Of a stretch of 64,000 nucleotides of DNA, positions 15,882-24,834 are shown piece after piece. The notes beneath the pieces were generated by a model that had not been told where the DNA came from, made no database searches, and saw only the letters and a program-made list of their open reading frames with translations. Positions within the stretch are counted from its first letter, which is position 1; each line of letters opens with the position of its first letter. This DNA comes from DASYXZ01 sp035946625 (GTDB taxonomy: Bacteria > Acidobacteriota > Terriglobia > UBA7540): positions 24,509 to 88,508 of the forward strand of contig DASYZE010000001.1 in assembly GCA_035946625.1 (NCBI GenBank). Reading direction: 5' to 3'. The translations under genes were made by a program, and so were the position numbers.

Positions 15882-18683
15882 ATGCCGCTCTCTTGGAATG
15901 AGATCCGCCACCGCGCCATCGCCTTTTCAAAAGATTGGACCGGCGCCAAGCGGGAACAGGCTGAAAAGCAGACGTTTTGGAACGAGTTCTTCAACGTCTT
16001 CGGCGTCCCCCGCCGCGCCGTAGCCAGCTTTGAGGAACCAGTCAGAAGGCTTTCCGGCGATTACGGCTTCATTGATCTGTTCTGGCCGGGCAAGGTGCTG
16101 GTGGAACACAAAAGTCGCGGCAAAGACCTGAGCAAAGCCGAGTCGCAGGCCTTCCGTTACCTCCAAGACCTGGCGCGCGAAGGCCGAACCAATGAAATTC
16201 CCCGCTACGTCATTGTTTCTGACTTCGGGCGGATTGCGCTTCACGACCTCGAACCGGAAGACCAGCAACATCTCCCACTATTCGGCAACTGGCGAGTGGC
16301 GAGCATTGAATTTCCGCTGGCCGATTTTCACAAACACATTCATGCCTTCGCATTTATCCCTGGCTACAAGCAACACAAGTTCGAAGAACAAGACCCCATC
16401 AACATCGAAGCGGTTGAAATCATGGGTCGCCTGCACGACACGCTGGAGGCCGGCGGCTACTCCGGACATCAACTGGAACGATTTTTGGTTCGTATCCTCT
16501 TCTGTCTCTTCGCCGAAGACACAGGGATCTTTGAGCCGGAGGCATTCAGGCTTTATCTGCTTAATCGCACTGCCGAGGACGGTTCCGACCTTGGACTGCA
16601 TCTGGCCCGCCTTTTTGACATCCTGAACAAGCCGCCTGAAAGTCGGCAGAAAAATCTCGACGAAACTCTCAGCGCGTTCCCCTACGTCAACGGCGAGCTT
16701 TTTGAGGAAAACCTGGGCTTCGCAGACTTCAACAGCGACATGCGCAACGTGCTGCTCGCTTGCACGCACTTTGACTGGTCGCGCATCTCTCCTGCCATTT
16801 TCGGGTCACTCTTTCAGGCGGTGATGGAGCCGAAAGAGCGGCGCCAAATCGGCGGGCACTACACCAACGAGCGCGACATCCTTAAAGTCATTCGCTCGCT
16901 TTTCCTTGACGATTTGCGCGCTGAATTCGAGCGCGCCAAAGGCAGCAAAGCAGAGTTGAAGCGGTTCCATGAAAAGATCGCGGGACTTCGCTTCCTGGAC
17001 CCGGCGTGCGGCTGCGGCAATTTCCTCGTTATCACTTACCGCGAGCTGCGTTTGCTGGAAATAGAAATTCTCAAGCTGCTCTACCCCGGCAAGGACCAGG
17101 TATTGGACATCCGGCCTCTCTCCCTGGTTGATGTGGACGCCTTCTACGGCATCGAGATCAGCGAGTGGCCCGCGCGTATCGCGGAAGTCGCCATGTGGCT
17201 GATGGATCATCAGATGAACCTTCGGCTTTCCGAAGCCTTCGGCCAATACTTCGTGCGACTCCCGCTGAAGAAATCTCCGACTATCGTCTGCGGCAACGCG
17301 CTCCGTCTTGATTGGAAGAAAATTCTTTCGCCGGACAAGTGCAGCTACATCCTTGGCAATCCACCGTTTGTGGGCGCAAAATTCCAGACAGGCGAGCAAC
17401 GATCAGACATGAGCATTGTTGCCGGAACAGTGGAACATTACGGCCTGCTAGACTACGTAACAGGATGGTACTTCAAGGCAGCTGGATATGTCGAAGGAGC
17501 CCACATCGTGACAGGCTTCGTCTCCACCAGCTCTATAACACAGGGTGAACAGGTCGGTGTGTTATGGAAGCCGCTATTCCAGCAACAGCACCTGAAAATT
17601 CATTTTGGCCATCGCAGCTTCGCATGGGCTAGCGAAGCGCGTGGAAAGGCTCACGTCCACGTTGTCATTATTGGTTTCGGCGCTTTTGAACCTAGGAACA
17701 AGCGCATCTACGATTACGACTCGAACGCGCAACATCCGGTCGTCGCAGCGGCCAGCAATATAAGCCCCTACTTGGTCGAGGGGGCGGATAGAGCCATCAC
17801 AAATCGAAGCTCGCCCGTGAGTGCCGCGCCTGAAATCCGGTTTGGAAACCAGCCAATCGACGGCGGACACTTGCTACTTGATCTGGAGGAGAAAGACGAG
17901 CTTTTGGCCAAGGAGCCAAAGGCAAGGAAGTACCTTCGCCTATTTATTGGCGCCGAAGAGTTCATCAACGGAGGAGAGAGGTGGTGTCTTTGGTTGCGCG
18001 GCGTGTCTCCGGCGGACCTGCGAGCGATGCCTCAAGTCATGCACCGAGTTCAAGACGTGCGCGAGTTCCGCCTTTCGAGTAAACGACCCGCGACACGCGA
18101 TCTCGCGACCACTCCGACCGAGTTCGCGTTTGTGAGCCACCCCGAAACGGATTACCTCCTAATTCCGTCCGTCTCCTCAGAGCGCCGCCTTTATATTCCG
18201 ATGGGGTTCATGCCCCGAGAGGTAGTTGCGAGCAATCTTTGCCTCATAATTCCCGAAGCGAAGCTTTACCATTTCGGGATAGTTTCTTCGGCCGCTCACA
18301 TGGCGTGGGTTAGACAAATTTGCGGACGCTTGGAATCACGCTATCGCTACTCAAACAAGCTCGTCTATAACAACTTTCCTTGGCCCGAAGCGCCCAGTGC
18401 CAAACTACGCGCCGCAGTGAAAACCGCCGCGCAAGCGGTGTTGGACGCGCGGAAGAAATTTCCCGATTCGACGCTGGCCGATCTTTACGACCCGTTGTCG
18501 ATGCCGCCCGCGCTGGTGAAAGCCCACGCCGCGCTCGACCGCGCCGTTGACCTCTGCTACCGCCCACAGCCTTTCGAGAACGACCGCCAACGCGTCGAAC
18601 ACCTCTTCGCCCTCTACGAAAAACTGACTGCGCCTCTCCTTCCCCCCGCCAGGAAGGTGCGACGATATAGGGTAGCAAGGTAG
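15882..18683 (+). CDS. MmeI-like fused restriction-modification enzyme (Type IIL)
   Basis: One 933-residue protein combines cutting, methylation and target recognition, close to MmeI (919 residues). The N-terminal nuclease domain has the PD-(D/E)XK pattern FIDLFWPGKVLVEHKSRG (Asp65, Glu75, Lys77). A helical connector follows, then an adenine-N6 methyltransferase with motif I LDPACGCGNF (near residue 372) and the catalytic motif IV NPPF (near 492). The remainder (about 600-850) should be the target-recognition domain. The C-terminal helices (YNNFPWP...LYDPLSMPPALVKAHAALDRAVD) are typical of this group. Such enzymes methylate one strand and cut about 20 bases away. The ATG at 15882 begins the conserved MPLSWNEIRHRA. 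No separate methyltransferase or specificity gene is present. Confidence 0.92.
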   Translation: MPLSWNEIRHRAIAFSKDWTGAKREQAEKQTFWNEFFNVFGVPRRAVASFEEPVRRLSGDYGFIDLFWPGKVLVEHKSRGKDLSKAESQAFRYLQDLAREGRTNEIPRYVIVSDFGRIALHDLEPEDQQHLPLFGNWRVASIEFPLADFHKHIHAFAFIPGYKQHKFEEQDPINIEAVEIMGRLHDTLEAGGYSGHQLERFLVRILFCLFAEDTGIFEPEAFRLYLLNRTAEDGSDLGLHLARLFDILNKPPESRQKNLDETLSAFPYVNGELFEENLGFADFNSDMRNVLLACTHFDWSRISPAIFGSLFQAVMEPKERRQIGGHYTNERDILKVIRSLFLDDLRAEFERAKGSKAELKRFHEKIAGLRFLDPACGCGNFLVITYRELRLLEIEILKLLYPGKDQVLDIRPLSLVDVDAFYGIEISEWPARIAEVAMWLMDHQMNLRLSEAFGQYFVRLPLKKSPTIVCGNALRLDWKKILSPDKCSYILGNPPFVGAKFQTGEQRSDMSIVAGTVEHYGLLDYVTGWYFKAAGYVEGAHIVTGFVSTSSITQGEQVGVLWKPLFQQQHLKIHFGHRSFAWASEARGKAHVHVVIIGFGAFEPRNKRIYDYDSNAQHPVVAAASNISPYLVEGADRAITNRSSPVSAAPEIRFGNQPIDGGHLLLDLEEKDELLAKEPKARKYLRLFIGAEEFINGGERWCLWLRGVSPADLRAMPQVMHRVQDVREFRLSSKRPATRDLATTPTEFAFVSHPETDYLLIPSVSSERRLYIPMGFMPREVVASNLCLIIPEAKLYHFGIVSSAAHMAWVRQICGRLESRYRYSNKLVYNNFPWPEAPSAKLRAAVKTAAQAVLDARKKFPDSTLADLYDPLSMPPALVKAHAALDRAVDLCYRPQPFENDRQRVEHLFALYEKLTAPLLPPARKVRRYRVAR

Positions 18684-18695
18684 CGGAAGCCACGG

Positions 18696-19220
18696 TCACT
18701 TCGGCAAGGGCTCCCAAATGGCTGTGAGCTCTTGGAGGAGGGATACGCAGAGTCCTGCGTTCATACACTCTCTGTATAAGGCGGAGTCGACGGTAAGAAC
18801 AACAGGCAGCTCATCTGCGTGACGCCGAGCTAGTTCCAACAGGCTGACGTCCACTGGACCCATCCTCACCACCAGGAGCCGACTCATTTCCACCAGCCGG
18901 ATGACTTCTTCGTCCATTCCCATGTTCTGAAATTCTTCATAGACCCGATTCCAAAGTTTCTCCTGGCCCCCGAGCTTAGGCCTTCGGATTTGGTAACCGA
19001 GCTCTGCGACTACTGATGCGCTGGTCGTCTTCCTTCTGAATGAGCCGATGAATTGGCCGCACCTCCCATAAGACTGCTGGTCTTTGATAAATTGCAATTC
19101 CCGCCTCAACCGCTCAAAGCCGAATTGGTCGACCGCGTGGAAGAGCACGAGTTCCCAAATCGGGCCCGTATCAAGGATCAGTAATTCGCGCCGTCGGATT
19201 GGCTCAGGAGAAGAGGGCAT
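18696..19220 (-). CDS. PIN-domain protein, possible toxin or defence nuclease
   Basis: The 174-residue protein has the acidic residues of a PIN ribonuclease in order: LLILDTGPIWELV (Asp17 region), SASVVAELG (Glu), VDVSLLELARR (Asp) and VVLTVDSALYREC (Asp). It is larger than typical VapC toxins (about 130 residues), because extra helices lie between the first Asp and the Glu. Its start overlaps the end of the 245-residue gene by 17 bases, so translation is coupled. It is convergent with the MmeI-like gene, only 12 bases away. A nuclease role is supported by the motif; the target and trigger are unknown. Confidence 0.75.
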   Translation of the reverse strand: MPSSPEPIRRRELLILDTGPIWELVLFHAVDQFGFERLRRELQFIKDQQSYGRCGQFIGSFRRKTTSASVVAELGYQIRRPKLGGQEKLWNRVYEEFQNMGMDEEVIRLVEMSRLLVVRMGPVDVSLLELARRHADELPVVLTVDSALYRECMNAGLCVSLLQELTAIWEPLPK

Positions 19221-19941
19221 CGATTGGGTTGCCCCTGTCTAGCGGTACTGGTGCGGCGGGAATGTCGTAAGTGCTGCACAACATTTGACGATGATTAATT
19301 AAATCGGCGAGGAGTTTACTCGAATCATCGTGCAGAGTCTTCACCGCGACAGCGAGAGTCTGAAAGGACGTTCGCTCACGGTAGGGCTCAAACTCATCCT
19401 TTAAGAACTTCCCGAACTGGCTTCTGTAGTGCTCCCAGAATTTGTACGTCATGTAATGCTGAGGTAGAACCTCCGTCCGATTGATAAGATATTCTGCGAC
19501 CATCTTGGGGATCTCGCCTCTGAACGACTCTAGTTTCGGGTATTGAGGGTCATCACTGCTTAGCTTTGCTTCGTACTCTTCCAGCGATTTGGCCACTTGT
19601 GTCCGAAACGGCTCCGTCTGCATTAGTCCATCGAAGAACCGAGCGGCGCATGATTCGACTTTGATGACCTGTTCATCGTGCTTTTTGAAAGCTTCCTCGA
19701 AAGTGACGTTCAACGGGTCTGCCAAAAAATCTTCATAATTCGGCTGTTGGGTTGCCTCAATGTATTCCCGGATTGGGCGAATGGACTCAAAGTTCCTGGA
19801 ATAGGAACGCCAACTGAGGTTGCCTTTACTTAGCAGTCCGACTTCACGTCGCAGGCCGTCTATGACTGGGTTGAGAATGGCCCAAACCCAAGCCTCGACG
19901 CGCCTCGAATGAGTGGGCGGATTGGCAATGTTGGATCCCAT
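19204..19941 (-). CDS. Hypothetical 245-aa protein, first gene of the PIN pair
   Basis: No named family was recognised. The protein is acidic and apparently all-helical: an N-terminal part with RVEAWVWAILNPVIDGLRREVGLL, a middle with EEAFKKHDEQVIKVESCAARFFDGLM, and a C-terminal part with LAVAVKTLHDDSSKLLADLINHRQMLC. There are no membrane segments or catalytic motifs. It precedes and overlaps the PIN-domain gene, the order often seen for an antitoxin or regulatory subunit followed by its nuclease, but at 245 residues it is far larger than usual VapB antitoxins. An antitoxin, sensor or effector-holding role is an inference from position. Confidence 0.65.
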   Translation of the reverse strand: MGSNIANPPTHSRRVEAWVWAILNPVIDGLRREVGLLSKGNLSWRSYSRNFESIRPIREYIEATQQPNYEDFLADPLNVTFEEAFKKHDEQVIKVESCAARFFDGLMQTEPFRTQVAKSLEEYEAKLSSDDPQYPKLESFRGEIPKMVAEYLINRTEVLPQHYMTYKFWEHYRSQFGKFLKDEFEPYRERTSFQTLAVAVKTLHDDSSKLLADLINHRQMLCSTYDIPAAPVPLDRGNPIDALFS

Positions 19942-21085
19942 AAGAATTGAAGGTTAGCACACCGCGCCATGGTAGGTAAATTGCCTTTTTGCCGTGCCCT
20001 CAGGCACATTCGCTTGCATGACGATGTGGCTTCCCCGTCTCGGAACCTCCACGAAGCAGGTAGCGCACACCCCCGCTCCTGGGGTCCGCGGTTCTTCGCG
20101 AGGAATCGCCACAGACCTCTCCAGCGGAGGTCTTCGCTACTCTCGCTGACGCCGGAACGGACTGCCGCTGGCGCGGGAATGACGGAAGCCCCTCGTTGTC
20201 CCCCCCCGCGAAGGCGGGGGTCCAGCTTCCGCCTAACCAACGGATGTCGAACTTTATCCTTAAAAAATACCGCATAATGTAGTAACCTTAATATAATCTT
20301 TCTGGTGCATCTTTATAGCGGGGCGCAGGGCGCAAGCAGGAGGGAATGTATGTTGATGCGCCAGCCGCCCGCCCTCGTCCCGCGTGGGGGTCGGGGGGCA
20401 GCCTCGATGCGATCGGGGATGGTCGCCACAATGATTGAGCCTGACTGCGACTTGGCATCTTCTGAACTCGAGGCGCGGCCCGCTCAAGAGCCTTGTAACG
20501 GTTACAGGTCAGCGACGAGAGGGACCATAATTGAGCGCGGCGCGCATTCAGATGACCCATTTACGTGCACCACACACGGAGCAAAGCCGCATAATTATTG
20601 GGTGGAAGTGAGTTTAGGGCGAAAATCGGCATAATGTTAGAGACGTTTTTTGAAATCAAAGCCACCAAGCATATGAAAACAAGCTGCTTAAAAATGTGGC
20701 CTTCAAAACGAACTAGATTGACCTATGTCTTTTAGGATCAGTTGATTACCGTCAATAACGGCCTGTTTTTGCCCATTATTCGGGCAAGCGCAAGTATGTT
20801 TTTTGCTCATAAATTGCTTATAACATAATTATTTAAATAGACTTACAAGCGGTGGCTTTTTGGCTTTGGCTGTAACATCCTGATTACCATGGCGATACCG
20901 CAGGAACTGAGACTGAAAATGGCATGAAAGTTGGCTTTGTTGGCTATTGACCGGCAATAAGCCAAATCGAATGCCGCGCCGAACTTCCAAAATAATTTTC
21001 GAACTTGGAAATTCCAAATTTGGATTCTCCGACATCGATTTTCCAATCTCGATTTTCCAATGTCGCTTTGCCTTCACACGCGCAC
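19942..21085. other. Gene-poor region with dispersed repeats
   Basis: No supported gene is seen in 1.1 kb. About 20080-20240 carries repeat-like sequence, including the hairpin CCCCCGC-GAAG-GCGGGGG. A short motif GCATAATG/GCATAATT appears at 20272, 20590 and 20629, perhaps marking the ends of a decayed element. From about 20640 the sequence is strongly A+T-rich. Near 21040-21065 CGATTTTCCAATCT occurs twice in tandem. The open frame at 20305-20634 has no ribosome binding site or recognisable product. Confidence 0.45.
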
Positions 21086-22525
21086 TCAGTCTCCAACTTT
21101 GGCCTTTTCTGCAGGGGGCGGAGCCTTCAGGTAGCGGCTGGCGAATTTGATAAAGGTGGGCCAGTTGGGCAGTGGAGTATGTCCGCCGGTATGTTGGCGG
21201 AAGGCAATATCGCCGTCAATCAGCGGCGTTTCGATGGGTGGAAACTCGGTGGTCCCGAGATCGCGCTTGCCCAGCAGTTTGTACACCGGCCCGGCGCCCA
21301 CTGCGGCCAGGAACATGCCTTTGGCGTCCACCCAACCGTCACCCTGGGTGGCTCCGCCGCTGATGAAGACGGGGCGCGGTGCGCACATGGCGATCAGCTC
21401 GTGCGAGTCAACTGGCAGGTCTCCCGCGTTGAGAGGGCCGGCGTACTTGATGAAATTTCCGGCCATCCAGTGGTACGCACCCAGCCCGGCAATGTTTTCC
21501 ACCGTCTCCCCGAAATGACGGCGATAGAGTTTTGCGCCTCCTTCGCCGGAGGAGCTGACGAAAGCGACGGCAAACCTCTGGTCATACGCCATGGCCACCA
21601 GAGTCGCCTTGCCGTAGCGCGAGTGGCCTTCCAGGCCCACCTGGCGCGCGTCCACGGATTTGTCCGTCTCGAAATAATCGAGCGCGCGGCTGGCGCCCCA
21701 CGCCCAGGCGCGCAGCGCTCCCCAATCATCGGGCTGGCGCGGCTGGCCCTGGTTGCAGAGCCCGATGATGCCTTCGGTCAGCCCGGCGCCGTTATCCGCC
21801 TGCACGCTGGTGGGAATGATCGAGGCGTAACCCCAGCCCCGGGCCAGCACCTGCTGTTGCCACGTCGGTCCGGGCGGCGGAGGCGGTGGCTTGATGCCGC
21901 GCGCTTCCATCTGGGCGCGGAATTTGGCGAAGAGCGCGGGGTCGAAGCTGAATTCCATGATGACCGGCACCGGACCCGCAGCGTGGGCGGGCGTGCTGAG
22001 CGTCAATTGGATGTCCACCTTCACGGCCGGGTAGGAGGAATTGTCCACGTGCCCCACCAGGTGCCGGGTGATCACCGGCGTCACGCCGTTTTTTTCCTGA
22101 ACCGTGCTGGTGAGTTCCCAATTTACTGCGGGCGTGTGCGCGGGAACCCGCCCATAAATTTCCCGGTCGAAATATTCGACGATCTCCGGCCGGCGGCGCA
22201 TCCACCAAGCTTTGGCGCTCTTGACCTTCTTGCCGTCGTTCAATTTCAGCGGGTCGGGCAAAGTGGGGTAAGGGTTGGCCTTGGACTCGTCGTAATTGGC
22301 CGCATAAGGAGACTTGGGATTGCCATCCGCCCCGCGCCGAATGGCAGTGATGTGCAGCAGGTCCATCATGCGCTGATGGTCTTGTTCGTCGGTCATCTTC
22401 ACCGGCGCAGGCGGGCTGGCGTCCCCGGATTTCTCGCTCTGGCCGGCCGCCGGACTCCAGGAGAGCGCCAGAATAAACAATGGAATTATTCCAAACAACC
22501 ATCGGATCGATTTCGAGACGGACAC
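21086..22525 (-). CDS. Secreted CE15-type glucuronoyl esterase-like hydrolase
   Basis: This 479-residue alpha/beta-hydrolase has CE15 features: nucleophile Ser in GHSRYGKATLVAMA (near residue 300), the acid in SSSGEGGAKLYRRHFGE (near 325), and the catalytic His in FRQHTGGHTPLPNWPTF (near 443). CE15 enzymes cut ester links between lignin and glucuronic acid on xylan. The family motif is usually GCSRxGK; here His replaces Cys, as in several bacterial members. The GTG at 22525 is chosen because AGGAGG precedes it by 5 bases and it opens a signal peptide (SIRWLFGIIPLFILALSWSPAAGQ). An ATG at 22582 is possible but gives a long unsuitable N-region. The linker after the signal includes a charged stretch. 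Confidence 0.85.
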   Translation of the reverse strand: MSVSKSIRWLFGIIPLFILALSWSPAAGQSEKSGDASPPAPVKMTDEQDHQRMMDLLHITAIRRGADGNPKSPYAANYDESKANPYPTLPDPLKLNDGKKVKSAKAWWMRRRPEIVEYFDREIYGRVPAHTPAVNWELTSTVQEKNGVTPVITRHLVGHVDNSSYPAVKVDIQLTLSTPAHAAGPVPVIMEFSFDPALFAKFRAQMEARGIKPPPPPPGPTWQQQVLARGWGYASIIPTSVQADNGAGLTEGIIGLCNQGQPRQPDDWGALRAWAWGASRALDYFETDKSVDARQVGLEGHSRYGKATLVAMAYDQRFAVAFVSSSGEGGAKLYRRHFGETVENIAGLGAYHWMAGNFIKYAGPLNAGDLPVDSHELIAMCAPRPVFISGGATQGDGWVDAKGMFLAAVGAGPVYKLLGKRDLGTTEFPPIETPLIDGDIAFRQHTGGHTPLPNWPTFIKFASRYLKAPPPAEKAKVGD

Positions 22526-22778
22526 CTGTTCCTCCTCAGCATTCCACCTGCTGATATTCCCGGGGCGCACCCATGTTAACAATTTTCATAACTTCGTCAA
22601 TGCGCATCCCCGCATTTCAAAGCGCGGCGAGGGGAAAATACGGGTTAACCGAATTCGCCCGCGGCCCAGCCCGAGATATCGAGCCGCCTTCCATTGAATT
22701 TCACTGTTCTGCGGAGTCGAAGCAAAAAGGCGCCCGCGGCGTTGCGCCAAAATGGGACACAGGATAAGATGGAACCGC

Positions 22779-23423
22779 ATGAAAAAAGATATACCGATGC
22801 AATTGTATGTCGGCTTGGGGATCCTACTGATCGGCGGCGTCCTGCTGGGCGGGGAATACTTTTTGGTGAAGTGGGCTCCGCTGCACAAGCAACGCGTGGT
22901 GGACGAAACCCTGAAGCAACTCCCCTATCACAACCAATCACTTGGAGTCGACATCCAGGTGGCGGCCGGGATCTTCGGGCAAGTGGAAAACTTTGCCGGA
23001 GGCGTGAAAATTTCCAGATCTCGGTTCTGGGGAGTAGGACCGTCACTCATCATCACTTCGGAGCCCAATGTGGACCATGCCAGCGAATTCTCGCAGGAGA
23101 TACTGGCGAAATGGGAGACTGACGGCGTTTTGCAGAATATTCCGCGCTACCGTTTCGACCACACCAAGCTGGCGGACCGGGATGCGGTCCTGATCCAGCG
23201 CTACAAGGACCACGCCCTGTGGCTCACCGCCCACGTGATGTCGCCCGACCGGATCATCGTCGCGGACTGCACCACGGGCGGAGGCGATCAGGCGCTGTTG
23301 CTCGAAGCTTGCGACGAATCCCTGCGCTCGATAACGGTGGCGGGGACGGCATCTTCCACACCGGTTCTTGAGGGCGTCACCCCACCGGGGACAACTCCGC
23401 CGCGCATCATCCCGAAGAAATAG
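22779..23423 (+). CDS. Hypothetical membrane-anchored protein
   Basis: The 214-residue protein from the ATG at 22779 has one N-terminal transmembrane helix (YVGLGILLIGGVLLGGEYFLV) and an extracytoplasmic domain of about 150 residues, ending in a Pro/Thr-rich tail (TPPGTTPPRIIPKK). No catalytic or binding motif is evident. It is divergent from the CE15 gene, and about 140 bases separate it from argJ. The frame is supported by coding character and length; the function is unknown. Confidence 0.65.
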   Translation: MKKDIPMQLYVGLGILLIGGVLLGGEYFLVKWAPLHKQRVVDETLKQLPYHNQSLGVDIQVAAGIFGQVENFAGGVKISRSRFWGVGPSLIITSEPNVDHASEFSQEILAKWETDGVLQNIPRYRFDHTKLADRDAVLIQRYKDHALWLTAHVMSPDRIIVADCTTGGGDQALLLEACDESLRSITVAGTASSTPVLEGVTPPGTTPPRIIPKK

Positions 23424-23566
23424 GACCGTCGGTGTGCCTGTGAGTGGAAACATCCGAAGGGCAGCGCCGGAAAATTGGAATCGTTTTCCGCCCCGCGCGG
23501 ATACAGACGGCTAAGTAAGTAATCTGCGGTAGCAGCGCCCCGTAAAGAGGAAAACAAAAACCTATT

Positions 23567-24787
23567 ATGCCCAAGTGGGAAACCGTCGAGGGAAACCTCT
23601 CCACCGCGCAGGGATTCCGAGGTGCGGCCGTGGCCGCGGGGATCAAGAAAGATGAAGGCGCGCTGGACCTGGCTTTGATCATTTCGGACGCGCCGGAAAC
23701 CACCGCCGCCGGCCTGTTCACCACCAACCTGGCGGCAGCGGCGCCTGTCCTCCTTTGCCGGCAGCACCTGGCCGCGGGGCGCGGACGCGCGCGGGCGATC
23801 ATCGTGAACGCGGGGAACGCCAACGCTTGCACAGGTCGGGCGGGCGCCCGCGCCGCTCAAGCGACCGCGAGCGCCGTCGCCAGCCTTTTCGGTCTGAAGG
23901 CTCATGAAGTTCTGGTAGCATCCACGGGCGTGATCGGCGTGCCATTAAAGGTGCAGTTGATCCTCAACCAACTATCGGGCTTGAAAGAAAAACTATCCCC
24001 GGAAAACGCAGCGTCCATGGCGCGCGCCATCATGACCACGGACACGGTTCCGAAATCCGCAGTGCGGCGCACCCGAATGGACGGCAAGACGGTTCATCTG
24101 GCGGGAATCGCCAAGGGTTCCGGGATGATTCATCCGCGCATGGCCACCCTGCTGAGTTTCATCGCCACGGACGCAGCCGTTCGGCCCCGAGAGCTGCAAC
24201 ACATGCTGCGCGCGGCGGCTCGCGTGTCTTTCAATTCCGTCACCGTGGATGGCGATACCTCAACTAATGACACTGTGATAGCTTTGGCGAGTGGCCGTTC
24301 GGGCGTTGCCGTGCGCCAACATTCCCCGCAGGGCAAACATTTTCTGGCCGGCCTCACCGAACTCTGCGAGTCACTGGCTAAAATGATTGCCAAAGACGGC
24401 GAGGGAGCGGGGAAACTGGTCACCGTGGAAGTGCACGGCGCGCGCCGCCGTTCCGACGCGGAACGAATCGCGCGGGCCATCGCAAATTCGCCGTTGGTGA
24501 AAACCGCCATCGCCGGAAGCGATCCGAACTGGGGGCGCATTATTTGCGCGGCGGGCTATTCGGGCGGTGATTTCGATCCGGGAAAGGTGGATATCGGGAT
24601 CAATGGTTTCCTGCTCTGCCGGAAAGGGCTCGACTCCGGGTTTGATGAAACCGCCGCCCAAAACGTATTGGCCGCGAAAGAATTGACCCTGAGGCTGGAC
24701 CTCCACGAAGGGAAAGCCTGCGCGCGCCTGTGGACCTGCGATTTCACCCACGGCTATATCGACATCAATGCATCCTACCGGACGTAG
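23567..24787 (+). CDS. argJ: Bifunctional glutamate N-acetyltransferase/amino-acid acetyltransferase (ArgJ)
   Basis: ArgJ moves the acetyl group of N-acetylornithine to glutamate, recycling acetyl in arginine biosynthesis; many versions also make N-acetylglutamate from acetyl-CoA. The 406-residue precursor has the self-cleavage site in KGSGMIHPRMATLLSFIATDAAV, where Thr of MAT becomes the N-terminal nucleophile of the beta chain. Other conserved parts are VNAGNANACTG, STGVIG, VDGDTSTNDT and SDPNWGRI. Length matches the family. It stands alone here, with no other arg genes, and converges with the S9 peptidase gene. Confidence 0.95.
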   Translation: MPKWETVEGNLSTAQGFRGAAVAAGIKKDEGALDLALIISDAPETTAAGLFTTNLAAAAPVLLCRQHLAAGRGRARAIIVNAGNANACTGRAGARAAQATASAVASLFGLKAHEVLVASTGVIGVPLKVQLILNQLSGLKEKLSPENAASMARAIMTTDTVPKSAVRRTRMDGKTVHLAGIAKGSGMIHPRMATLLSFIATDAAVRPRELQHMLRAAARVSFNSVTVDGDTSTNDTVIALASGRSGVAVRQHSPQGKHFLAGLTELCESLAKMIAKDGEGAGKLVTVEVHGARRRSDAERIARAIANSPLVKTAIAGSDPNWGRIICAAGYSGGDFDPGKVDIGINGFLLCRKGLDSGFDETAAQNVLAAKELTLRLDLHEGKACARLWTCDFTHGYIDINASYRT

Positions 24788-24834
24788 CACCGCGCGCCGT
24801 GCGCTCGCTGGATAATCAAGCCCAGCCTTGCAGA

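Noticed and set aside
20305..20634. 109-codon open frame in the gene-poor region
   Set aside because: No ribosome binding site of note, no domain, and a composition unlike its neighbours.
21005..22579. 524-codon open frame on the plus strand
   Set aside because: It is antisense to the CE15-type esterase gene, which has a ribosome binding site, signal peptide and catalytic triad.
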